Assembly: GCA_036397095.1 (NCBI GenBank)
Contig: DASWJQ010000034.1
Coordinates: 1 to 27,171, forward strand
Length of the DNA: 27,171 nt
Direction of reading: 5' to 3'
DNA from: DASWJQ01 sp036397095
Lineage (GTDB): Bacteria; Chloroflexota; Anaerolineae; Anaerolineales; E44-bin32
The notes beneath the pieces are model-generated. The model was not told where the DNA came from. It made no database searches and saw only the letters and a program-made list of their open reading frames with translations. How positions within the stretch are numbered: position 1 is the first letter of the stretch; each line of letters begins with the position of its first letter. The translations under genes were made by a program, and so were the position numbers. Positions 19,039 through 25,459 of the stretch are shown here, piece after piece.

Positions 19039-19728
19039 CTACTCGGCCAGCGCCGCCTCGATGCGCGTCTGGAAGTCGGAGAAAGGCAGGGCGCCAAGCA
19101 CGCTGACGCCGTTGACGGTGAAGGTCGGGGTCGAACTGACGCCGGCCTCAAGGCCCTGCGCGTACTGGTTCTGGACGACATCCTGCATTTCATTGCGGCT
19201 CGAGCACTGCTCGAACGGGTCCATGTCCAGCCCGACTTCCTGGGCAATGGCTTGCAGCCGGGCTTCGGTGTAGGCGCCGACGTTCTCGCCGGTCTGGTTG
19301 GCGAACAGGTAGTCGGCGTAGGTCCAGAACATCCCCTGCTCACCGGCGCACAGGGAGGCATTGGCGGCCTCAACCGATTCGCGGCCGATGAAGGGGAAGT
19401 TACGGTACTCGAAGTAGACCTGGCCAGAGCGAATGTAGGTTTCGACGATCTGAGGCAGGGTTTCCTCGTGGAAGCGTCTGCAGAATGGGCACTGGAAGTC
19501 TGAATACTCTACGATGTGGACCGGGGCGTTGGGGTCCCCCATGGTGGCGCCCTCACCCTGGGGCCAGTCGTACGGCTCGGGAGCGACAATCTCATCGGCG
19601 CTCAGGCCAGGCATGATGATAATGGCGGCCACAATCAAGGCCACCACGGCAATGCCAACGATCCAGTAGATACGCTGGCGGCGCTGTTCTTGCTCGCGTC
19701 GTTCTCGGATCCTGGATCGACTGCTCAT
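19039..19728 (-). CDS. Membrane-anchored DsbA-like thiol oxidoreductase
   Basis: Predicted extracytoplasmic disulfide-forming or isomerase protein, 229 aa. Arg/Glu/Gln-rich N-terminus, membrane helix about 20-40, then a DsbA-type thioredoxin domain: VHIVEYSDFQCPFCRRFHEE with the redox pair C80/C83 (CPFC), FRNFPFIG-like strand YRNFPFIGRES, a helical insertion, and the cis-Pro loop GVSSTPTFTVNG. This is the form often called a thioredoxin-domain or BdbD-like protein in monoderm bacteria. The ATG at 19728 has GGAGGAG 6 nt upstream. A GC hairpin (19756-19774) lies in the leader. It is divergent from the slipin gene and convergent with the DUF554 gene. Confidence 0.9.
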   Translation of the reverse strand: MSSRSRIRERREQEQRRQRIYWIVGIAVVALIVAAIIIMPGLSADEIVAPEPYDWPQGEGATMGDPNAPVHIVEYSDFQCPFCRRFHEETLPQIVETYIRSGQVYFEYRNFPFIGRESVEAANASLCAGEQGMFWTYADYLFANQTGENVGAYTEARLQAIAQEVGLDMDPFEQCSSRNEMQDVVQNQYAQGLEAGVSSTPTFTVNGVSVLGALPFSDFQTRIEAALAE

Positions 19729-19755
19729 GCGATCTCCTCCACGGACTTCGTACCA

Positions 19756-19774
19756 GGCCGGCTAGCGGCCGGCC
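19756..19774 (-). promoter_or_regulatory. GC-rich hairpin in the dsbA-like 5' leader
   Basis: GGCCGGC (19756-19762) and GCCGGCC (19768-19774) pair perfectly around a 5-nt loop. It falls between the predicted -10 and the Shine-Dalgarno of the dsbA-like gene. It has no T-run, so an mRNA-stability or operator role is more likely than termination. Confidence 0.45.
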
Positions 19775-19788
19775 GCAACAGAGGCCCG

Positions 19789-19796
19789 ATTATAAT
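19789..19796. promoter_or_regulatory. Palindromic ATTATAAT, shared -10 for divergent dsbA-like and slipin genes
   Basis: The octamer equals its own reverse complement, so TATAAT is read on the plus strand at 19791-19796 and on the minus strand at 19794-19789. It is 5 nt before a ten-codon ORF leading to the slipin gene, and 60 nt before the dsbA-like start. Confidence 0.5.
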
Positions 19797-19801
19797 GGCC
19801 A

Positions 19802-19834
19802 ATGAACGGCCTCGTCGACTCACCGTCTCCCTAA
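19802..19834 (+). CDS. Possible ten-codon leader peptide upstream of the slipin gene
   Basis: ATG AAC GGC CTC and so on encodes MNGLVDSPSP, then TAA. The ATG is 5 nt after a consensus TATAAT, so it would sit at the very 5' end of the transcript. The stop codon TAA overlaps the ribosome site (TAAGGAG) of the slipin gene. This resembles a translational relay, but a chance ORF of this length is easily possible. Confidence 0.3.
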   Translation: MNGLVDSPSP

Positions 19835-19846
19835 GGAGTGTGCCCC

Positions 19847-20620
19847 ATGGGACTGCTGCTAGAACTGCTCAGCCTGCCAATTGTCTTCCTAACGCTGCTT
19901 CTCATTGTTGTTCTGTCGTCTGCCGTCAAGATCGTTCAAGAGTACGAGCGGGGTGTGATCTTCCGCTTGGGCCGGCTGATCGCCGCCAAGGGCCCAGGGT
20001 TGTTCTTCATCATCCCGATTGTCGATCGCATGGTCAAGATCGATCTGCGTGTCGTGACGCTGGATGTTCCATCGCAGGAAGCGATTACCCGGGACAATGT
20101 GACCGTGAAGGTCAATGCGGTGGTCTTCTTCCGCGTCATCAATCCTAACGATGCGGTGGTGCAGGTCGAGGACTTCCAACGGGCGACCTGGAATATCTCG
20201 CAGACCACGCTGCGCAATGTGATAGGCCAGTCCGAACTCGATGAACTACTGGCCAACCGCGAATCCATCAACCGACAACTGCAGCAGATCATCGACGAGG
20301 CGACCGAGCCCTGGGGGATCAAGGTCAGCATCGTTGAGGTCAAGGATGTCGAGCTGCCGCCCAGCATGGTGCGGGCCATGGCCAAGCAGGCCGAGGCCGA
20401 GCGCGAGCGACGGGCCAAGATCGTGCATGCCGAGGGCGAGTTCGCGGCGGCCCAGCGCCTGGCTGATGCCGCCGCGCTGATGGCGGCCCAGCCGGTCTCG
20501 ATCCAGCTGCGCTACCTGCAAACGCTAAACGAGATTTCGCAAGAGAAGAACAGCACGATCATCTTCCCGGTGCCGGTCAACATGTTTGAAGCGATCTCAG
20601 ATAAGTTGAGCGGCAAGTAA
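19847..20620 (+). CDS. Slipin (stomatin/prohibitin/SPFH family) membrane protein
   Basis: Predicted membrane-scaffold protein of the stomatin branch, 257 aa. Residues about 3-27 are the anchoring hydrophobic segment; the SPFH domain follows with VQEYERGVIFRLGRL, GPGLFFIIPIVDRMVKIDLR, TRDNVTVKVNAVVFFRV and RATWNISQTTLRNVIGQSELDEL (core TTLRNVIGQ), then WGIKVSIVEVKDVELP and a charged coiled coil (MAKQAEAERERRAKIVHAEGE region). Slipins are often paired with an NfeD protease partner; none is adjacent here. ATG 19847 is chosen because AGGAG lies 8 nt upstream; the GTG at 19838 is too close to it. A strong terminator follows. Confidence 0.93.
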   Translation: MGLLLELLSLPIVFLTLLLIVVLSSAVKIVQEYERGVIFRLGRLIAAKGPGLFFIIPIVDRMVKIDLRVVTLDVPSQEAITRDNVTVKVNAVVFFRVINPNDAVVQVEDFQRATWNISQTTLRNVIGQSELDELLANRESINRQLQQIIDEATEPWGIKVSIVEVKDVELPPSMVRAMAKQAEAERERRAKIVHAEGEFAAAQRLADAAALMAAQPVSIQLRYLQTLNEISQEKNSTIIFPVPVNMFEAISDKLSGK

Positions 20621-20641
20621 CCGGGCCCGTCTTACCTACAC

Positions 20642-20672
20642 AAACCCCGGAGGGAACCACCCTCCGGGGTTT
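20642..20672 (+). terminator. Intrinsic terminator after the slipin gene
   Basis: AAACCCCGGAGGG (20642-20654) and CCCTCCGGGGTTT (20660-20672) pair over 13 bp with a 5-nt loop, followed by TCTTAT. It is 21 bp past the stop codon. Confidence 0.92.
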
Positions 20673-20774
20673 TCTTATCCCTGACCAATGTCCCCTCGAA
20701 GCCAGGGCACCGAGGCGTTATGCTAGTGACCGCTATGCGCAATTTTCGGATCCGACATCAGTTGGCGGCAAACG

Positions 20775-21200
20775 ATGGCCTCGGGTAACGGCACGGCACC
20801 GCTCAGCCCAGCGATCGAAGGCCAGGCCGATCCGGTCACCGTTCTGGTGATCGACGACGAACCGGCCTTCTGTTTCGCCATTACCGAAGTGCTGCGCATC
20901 TCCGGCTATCAAGTCTTGGAAGCCCATACGGTGGCCCAAGCTCGCGAAGTCCTGGCGGCGCACGTGCCCGACTTGATTCTGACCGATGTCATGATGCCGG
21001 GGGTCGATGGGTTGACCTTCTTGCGCAGCCTGCGTGACGACGCACGACTGGCCGCCGTTCCGACCGTCGCCATCAGTGCCAAAGCGATGCTGGCCGATAT
21101 CGATGCGGCCAAGGAGGCCGGTGCCGACGGCTACCTAACCAAGCCCTTCTCGGCCAGGGAGCTGAAGGAAGTCGTCCAACACCATCTCAACGCTATCTGA
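20775..21200 (+). CDS. Stand-alone response-regulator receiver protein
   Basis: Single receiver domain without an output domain, 141 aa. After an 18-residue tail the fold starts VTVLVIDDEP (D27, D28); the phospho-acceptor is D71 in LILTDVMMPGVDG, with S101 (VAISAK) and K123 (LTKPF) completing the active site. It should be phosphorylated normally and act by protein-protein contact or as a phosphate relay. No kinase is adjacent on this strand; the kinases at 25459-27171 are candidates by distance only. A TATGCT at 20718-20723 might be a weak -10. Confidence 0.9.
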   Translation: MASGNGTAPLSPAIEGQADPVTVLVIDDEPAFCFAITEVLRISGYQVLEAHTVAQAREVLAAHVPDLILTDVMMPGVDGLTFLRSLRDDARLAAVPTVAISAKAMLADIDAAKEAGADGYLTKPFSARELKEVVQHHLNAI

Positions 21201-21245
21201 AAACGGCGGGTTGAATCTGTCGCCCGGGCGCGGCCCCGCTGGCGG

Positions 21246-22097
21246 CTAGAGCGCCTTCTCGAAGACAGGAAACACCTGCTCAGTCCGGCCGAACCCCAGA
21301 CGTTCATACAAACGAAGACTGCGCTGATTGCTGGCTTGGGTATTGACCGTCACCCGCGGCGACCGGTTGGTGGCGAAGTGGCGCAGCACATCCGACACCA
21401 CGTCCTGGGCCACCCCCTGGCCCTGCCATGCGGGGTCGACCGCCAGCCGGGCCAAATGGCCGCCAAATGCGGAGCCGGTGCTGATCTGGTAGGCAACCAT
21501 CCGGCCCTGGCGCACGAGGCAGGTGGCGTAGCTCGCCTGGCGCAGTGCCAGTTCAAGCGCAGTGTGCGAGTGGCGCCAGATCGGATCGAAGGCTTGATGA
21601 TCAAGCTCGGCCACGGCCTCCAGGTCGGCCTGGACCATCGGCCGTAGCCCCTCCAGCCCGGCTCGCTCAGCTGGGGCCTGGCCGGCCCATTCCAAGAAGA
21701 CGACCGAGTCGGTTTGCTCGAACCCGCTGCCTGCGAGCAGCCCCGGGAGCCAGCGCGCCAGGCACAGGACGGCCGCCAGCTTGGCGCCGGCCTCGGCCGC
21801 GGCCGGCGCGGCCCGCGTCCACATATCCTGCCAGACAGCCTCCAGCTCGTAGCCGGAGGCGACGGCGAACAATCGCAACCAGGATACGCCTTCGGGATCG
21901 GGAGGTGCTGCCAAACAGGCGGCGGGCAGGCCTTCGTCAAGCGCCAGCAAGTAGGGAGCTTGCCCCAACAGGTCGCCCGGGTGGGCCCAGTCCAGATGAC
22001 GGTGCTGCCAGGAGGCGCTCTCAAGCAGGCCTTCCACCAAGTCCTGATCTTCGAGGCTGGCCAGCTGCACCGACCACACCCGTTCGGAGGGTTTCAT
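21246..22097 (-). CDS. GNAT-family N-acetyltransferase with degenerate N-terminal GNAT half
   Basis: Predicted acetyl-CoA-dependent acetyltransferase, 283 aa, about twice a single GNAT domain. The C-terminal half (about 148-283) is canonical: HLARLAVDPAWQGQGVAQ contains the pyrophosphate-binding Q-x-x-G-x-A type loop at 225-230, and NQRSLRLYERLGFGRTEQVF is motif B. The N-terminal half (about 8-135) has GNAT-like strand spacing but no acetyl-CoA loop, so it is probably a pseudo-domain. The acceptor substrate is unknown. It lies 13 bp after the TPR gene in the xre-TPR-GNAT operon. Confidence 0.87.
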   Translation of the reverse strand: MKPSERVWSVQLASLEDQDLVEGLLESASWQHRHLDWAHPGDLLGQAPYLLALDEGLPAACLAAPPDPEGVSWLRLFAVASGYELEAVWQDMWTRAAPAAAEAGAKLAAVLCLARWLPGLLAGSGFEQTDSVVFLEWAGQAPAERAGLEGLRPMVQADLEAVAELDHQAFDPIWRHSHTALELALRQASYATCLVRQGRMVAYQISTGSAFGGHLARLAVDPAWQGQGVAQDVVSDVLRHFATNRSPRVTVNTQASNQRSLRLYERLGFGRTEQVFPVFEKAL

Positions 22098-22110
22098 CTT
22101 GACGGTTGGC

Positions 22111-22656
22111 TCAGCGGTGCAAGAGGCGGGAGGGAAGGCCGAGGAACCAGCGCAGCAGCCGTTGGCCGAAGCCAGGCTGGGGCCCGCCCTCCAGTCCGTA
22201 CTGCATGGAAGTGACGGCCTCGATGGGCTGTCCCTGACGCAATTGGACGCGGGCTAGCGACTGGTAGGTCTGGCCTCTGGCTTCGTCATCACCGGTCCGG
22301 GTAAACAGGTCGACGGCCGCCTGGTAGGCGCCGATGGCTTCGGCCGTGCGGCCTAAAGCCTCCAAGGCCGCCCCCTGGTTGCCATAGGCACGCCCGGCGC
22401 GCCCCAGATCGTCAGCTTGGTGGAATTGTTGGGGTGTACCTTCGACCAACGCCAGTGCTTCGGCTGGTTTGGCGGCCTGCAGCAGGCTGACCGCCGCATT
22501 GTTGTCCATCTCCGCCGCCGAAAGCAGATCGCCGTCCGATCGATAGGCAGCGGCCGCTTGGCGGAACAGGTCGGCGGCCGTTATGTATTGGCTGCGCTGG
22601 TAGGCTTGTTCAGCATTGGTTTTGTGTTCGATAGGTGATGGGCCGGAGCCGGTCAA
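22111..22656 (-). CDS. TPR-repeat protein
   Basis: 181 aa, made of about four tetratricopeptide-like helical hairpins from residue 13 to about 155 (AYQRSQYITAADLFRQAA, NNAAVSLLQAAKPAEALAL, NQGAALEALGRTAEAIGAY, SLARVQLRQGQPIEAVTSM), followed by an amphipathic basic tail (RLLRWFLGLPSRLLHR). It has no signal peptide; likely a cytosolic adaptor. The only sensible start is TTG at 22656, which overlaps the stop TGA of the xre gene as TTGA; no ATG or GTG lies close by in frame. Translation is therefore probably coupled to the xre gene. Partner unknown. Confidence 0.82.
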   Translation of the reverse strand: MTGSGPSPIEHKTNAEQAYQRSQYITAADLFRQAAAAYRSDGDLLSAAEMDNNAAVSLLQAAKPAEALALVEGTPQQFHQADDLGRAGRAYGNQGAALEALGRTAEAIGAYQAAVDLFTRTGDDEARGQTYQSLARVQLRQGQPIEAVTSMQYGLEGGPQPGFGQRLLRWFLGLPSRLLHR

Positions 22657-23324
22657 GGCGTGATCTCGTCAATGGTCCGGCTGACTGTCCGCAGCTGGTC
22701 CCCGGGCAGCCGGCTGAGTTCCATCGCCAGGCGCAGGTAGGGACGATTGGCCGGATCGGTCACAAACTGCTGCATGTCCTGAGGCAGGTCATCGAAGGAG
22801 TCGAATAGACTGCGTAGGCGAATCCAATCGCCGACCGGGCCTTCCGTGCCCAAGTAGTCCGTCAGATCGTGTCCCAGCGCATCGGCCAACACTTCCAACT
22901 CCGGCAACGGAATCGGTCGTTGGCCCCGCTCGTAATCCGAGAGGCGACTGTTGGGGAAACCAACCGAGTCGGCCAGGGCAGCAATGGTCAGGTCGGCTTC
23001 GAGCCGGCGTTGGCGCAGCTGGGCACCAATCAACCGTTGGCGCAGCGCGATTTCTTGGCGAGTATTGAAGCCGGGTTCGTGGTCGTGGATTTCGGAGCGA
23101 GAGGACCAAAACGAGGCCAGCGGGACCCGGTAAGCGTACGCCAGCAGCTCAAGCTCGGGCAAGGAAACCCCTTTGCGGCCGTGTTCGTAAGATGAGAAGG
23201 TGCTGGTGCCAATCCCAAGCCAGTTGGCGGATTGGCGGATGCTCTTGCCGGCGGCCATGCGCGCCTCACGGACCATTGCGCCGAGCATCTTGGTTCGCAG
23301 TGAGAGGGCTTGTTGGTCGGTCAT
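22653..23324 (-). CDS. XRE-family regulator with two helix-turn-helix domains
   Basis: Predicted DNA-binding protein, 223 aa, with two Cro/CI-type HTH domains in tandem: about 14-71 (KSIRQSANWLGIGTSTFSSYEHGRKG is the core; motif GTSTFSSYEHG) and about 98-147 (LTIAALADSVGFPNSRLSDYERG). The C-terminal 75 residues are helical (DLPQDMQQFVTDPANRPYL, ELSRLPGDQLRTVSRTI) and resemble the tail of other XRE sensors in this phylum, but no ligand domain is recognisable. The ATG has CGGAG 7 nt upstream. It heads the xre-TPR-GNAT operon, with a TGCTATAAT extended -10 38 nt before the start. Confidence 0.9.
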   Translation of the reverse strand: MTDQQALSLRTKMLGAMVREARMAAGKSIRQSANWLGIGTSTFSSYEHGRKGVSLPELELLAYAYRVPLASFWSSRSEIHDHEPGFNTRQEIALRQRLIGAQLRQRRLEADLTIAALADSVGFPNSRLSDYERGQRPIPLPELEVLADALGHDLTDYLGTEGPVGDWIRLRSLFDSFDDLPQDMQQFVTDPANRPYLRLAMELSRLPGDQLRTVSRTIDEITP

Positions 23325-23362
23325 GTCGGGGCTCCGAGTGCAGCCGGCGGGGATGTGCGGCG

Positions 23363-23368
23363 ATTATA
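23363..23368 (-). promoter_or_regulatory. Extended -10 (TGCTATAAT) of the xre-TPR-GNAT operon
   Basis: On the minus strand the sequence reads CGTGCTATAATCGCC, an extended -10, 38 nt before the xre ATG. The arm of repeat element E begins 23 bp upstream, so any -35 or operator would lie at the repeat edge. Confidence 0.6.
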
Positions 23369-23390
23369 GCACGCAGGCCTATTCGACCTT

Positions 23391-23549
23391 TAACCACAAA
23401 GACGCTAAGGGCACAAAGGAGGACAACAACTGGCATCGAGCGACTAGTATCCACCGACTAGCCTGTAGCCACTAGCAGCTAGCTTTTAGTGGCTTTCCTT
23501 CTTCGTGTTCTCCAACCAAAGCTTCGAGCGCTTGACGTTTTTGTGGTCC
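23391..23549. repeat. Composite heptad-core repeat, element E
   Basis: The left arm TAACCACAAAGACGCTAAGG (then GCACAAAGG) is closest to the family consensus. The core at 23441-23489 is seven consecutive 7-bp units, six of which end in TAG (for example CGACTAG twice, CCACTAG, CAGCTAG). The right arm on the minus strand is GGACCACAAAAACGTCAAGC, then GAACACGAAG further in. It ends 4 bp before the stop codon of the CpaE-like gene. Confidence 0.88.
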
Positions 23550-23552
23550 GCG

Positions 23553-24725
23553 CTACCAAACCGCCTTGTGGGCCACCTTCTCCTGCTGGGTGAGAATGGC
23601 CCGTGCTACCTCGGCCAGCCGCTGGGTGCCTGCCTCCTGCGGAAAGCGCAACGACAGTGGTGCGTGCAGCCGGTTCGACAGCGCCAGGTTCGGCCCGAGA
23701 TGCGGTATGGCTGCATCCAGCTGTGTTTGCAGGGTGGCCTCCAGTTCCTCGCCGGCCAGGTCTTCGGTGCCGAGCGGGCGGCTTGACAGCAGGAATAGCC
23801 GCTCGCGCGGAATGCCCTGGTCTTCAAGAAAGCGGACGACGGTGCTGGTTGTCATAGCCACCGATGGCTCGGGGCTGAACACCATCACCGCTACGTCGGT
23901 CTGGCGCAGGACGAGCAACGTCAGCGGCGACAACGTGCGGCCCAGATCGATGATCACCCGGTCGAAGGCTGCCCGCAGCGTTTGCAGCACTGGCGCCAAC
24001 CGGTCGGCGTGCAGTTTGGCCCCCTGGGCTGGATCTCTGGCCCCCGAGGCAAATTGGAAAGACCACGAGGTCGGTGTGGGCAGGTTGGACCGCAAGTAGT
24101 CTGGCGACAACTGAGCTGGCTCGATCCCGGTCGTAAGATGAACCACATCCACCGGCGAGGTGGAGCCGGTCAGGTGGGTCAGGAAGCCGTGCGGCAGCAC
24201 CAGATCCACCACAACGATGCGGCTGTCCTCGGCCGTGGCAATGGTTTCAGCAATGTTCAAGCACAAGCTGGAGGTGCCAACGCCCCCCTTGGCGCCGAGA
24301 AAAGACAGGATCCGGCCCGGCCGGATCGGACTGGTCCCGTCGGACTCCCGACCGCTGCCCAGATCCTCGGCCAGCGTGCGCAGCAGCATGTCCACCGCGT
24401 CGCCTTGCTTGACGAGAAAGTGATCGACCCCGGCGGCCATCGCCTGCTGGCTCTCCTTGGCGCCGCTTCGGTTCGTCAGGCAAATGATCCGCTTGCGCGC
24501 GGTGCGCTGGTCCCCGCGCAACTTGCGGATCAACGCCAGGCCCTCAATATCCGGCAGTTCGAGCTCCAGAATGATGACGTCGGGTTGATCGCGCCAGGCT
24601 GCGATCATGCCCTCTTTGCCGGATGGTGCGTATTCGACCTGGTAGCCGGCGCGTGTCAACATGTGGCGCATGAAAGCGGCCGAGGAAGTGTCCGGTTCGA
24701 TCAGCAGGACATGGGCGCGGGCCAT
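23553..24725 (-). CDS. CpaE/TadZ-like protein: pseudo-receiver plus MinD/ParA-type ATPase
   Basis: 390 aa. Residues 3-120 are a receiver fold, and 137-385 a MinD/ParA-type P-loop ATPase with the deviant Walker A KGGVGTS (146-152) and VVVDLVLPHG, RVIIDLGRTLSP, VFSPEPSVAMTT segments. This order is that of CpaE/TadZ, which place type IV/Tad pili at the cell pole. The receiver is degenerate: the phospho-acceptor position is Glu54 (ILELELP), and the acidic pair is Glu10-Pro11, although T84 and K106 remain. It should not be phosphorylated normally and may mimic the active state. No other tad genes are here. It is the last gene of the signalling operon, starting 8 bp after the OmpR-type gene. Confidence 0.88.
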   Translation of the reverse strand: MARAHVLLIEPDTSSAAFMRHMLTRAGYQVEYAPSGKEGMIAAWRDQPDVIILELELPDIEGLALIRKLRGDQRTARKRIICLTNRSGAKESQQAMAAGVDHFLVKQGDAVDMLLRTLAEDLGSGRESDGTSPIRPGRILSFLGAKGGVGTSSLCLNIAETIATAEDSRIVVVDLVLPHGFLTHLTGSTSPVDVVHLTTGIEPAQLSPDYLRSNLPTPTSWSFQFASGARDPAQGAKLHADRLAPVLQTLRAAFDRVIIDLGRTLSPLTLLVLRQTDVAVMVFSPEPSVAMTTSTVVRFLEDQGIPRERLFLLSSRPLGTEDLAGEELEATLQTQLDAAIPHLGPNLALSNRLHAPLSLRFPQEAGTQRLAEVARAILTQQEKVAHKAVW

Positions 24726-24733
24726 CGCGTGTG

Positions 24734-25459
24734 TCAGGACTCTGCGACTTCTTCGTCGCCGTTCAGCGGCGGCATCAAGTAGCCGATGCCCTGGCGGGTG
24801 ACGATGTGGATCGGGTTCTTGGGATCGGGCTCAATCTTCTGTCGCAGCCGGCTCAGGCAGACCCACAAGATTTCCTTGTCGTCCCGATATTCAGGCCCCC
24901 AGACATTGGTCAGCAGGTCTTCTGGTGTCTGGACACGGCCCATCGAAGCGGCGAAGGTCTGCAGCAGACGGTATTCGGTCGCCGTCAGCGAGATTTCGTC
25001 GTCATTGGTGGCGACCCTGGCCCTGGCCAGGTCGATTTCCAGCTCGTGGTGTTGGAAGATGGGGTGGTGAAAATCGTCATCGGTGTGGCGCTCGGCGCGG
25101 CGCAAGACGGCTCGCACGCGCGCCAACAGCTCCTGGGCAGAGAACGGCTTGACGATGTAGTCGTCGGCGCCCAGGTCGAGACCGCGCACGCGATCGCGTT
25201 CCTCACCCTTGGCCGTCAAGATGATGATCGGAACCGTAGAGAATTCCCGGATGCGTTCGGTGGCCGTGAAACCGTCCATGATTGGCATCATGACATCGAG
25301 CAGCACCAGGTCGGGCTGATTGTTGGCCACCTTTTCAACCGCTTCCTGACCATTGGAGGCGGTCTCAACCGTGTAGTCCTCGGTCTGTAGGTTGACCTCG
25401 ACCAGTCGCTGGTAGCGGGGTTCGTCGTCCACGACCAGGATGCTCTTCGGATCGGCCAT
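24734..25459 (-). CDS. OmpR/PhoB-family response regulator
   Basis: Predicted DNA-binding response regulator, 241 aa. Receiver domain 5-120 with DDE (D11, D12), phospho-acceptor D55 in LVLLDVMMPIMDG, T83 and K105 (VKPF). Winged-helix output about 140-230 (LTATEYRLLQTFAASMGRV, LTNVWGPEYRDDKEILWVCLSRLRQKIE core VCLSRLRQKI, RQGIGYLM). The ATG at 25459 is used because AGGAGG precedes it and the receiver then starts at once; the open frame upstream is inside the kinase gene. Start and kinase stop share one base (TAATG), so translation is coupled. Cognate partner of the adjacent GAF kinase by position. Confidence 0.95.
   Translation of the reverse strand: MADPKSILVVDDEPRYQRLVEVNLQTEDYTVETASNGQEAVEKVANNQPDLVLLDVMMPIMDGFTATERIREFSTVPIIILTAKGEERDRVRGLDLGADDYIVKPFSAQELLARVRAVLRRAERHTDDDFHHPIFQHHELEIDLARARVATNDDEISLTATEYRLLQTFAASMGRVQTPEDLLTNVWGPEYRDDKEILWVCLSRLRQKIEPDPKNPIHIVTRQGIGYLMPPLNGDEEVAES

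Noticed and set aside
19516..20148. 210-codon plus-strand frame across the dsbA-like/slipin junction
   Set aside because: Overlaps the well-supported slipin gene in another frame and runs through the promoter region; composition is Arg/Gly-rich noise.
23441..23489. CRISPR-like regular repeats
   Set aside because: The units are 7 bp and contiguous without spacers, and no cas genes are present.
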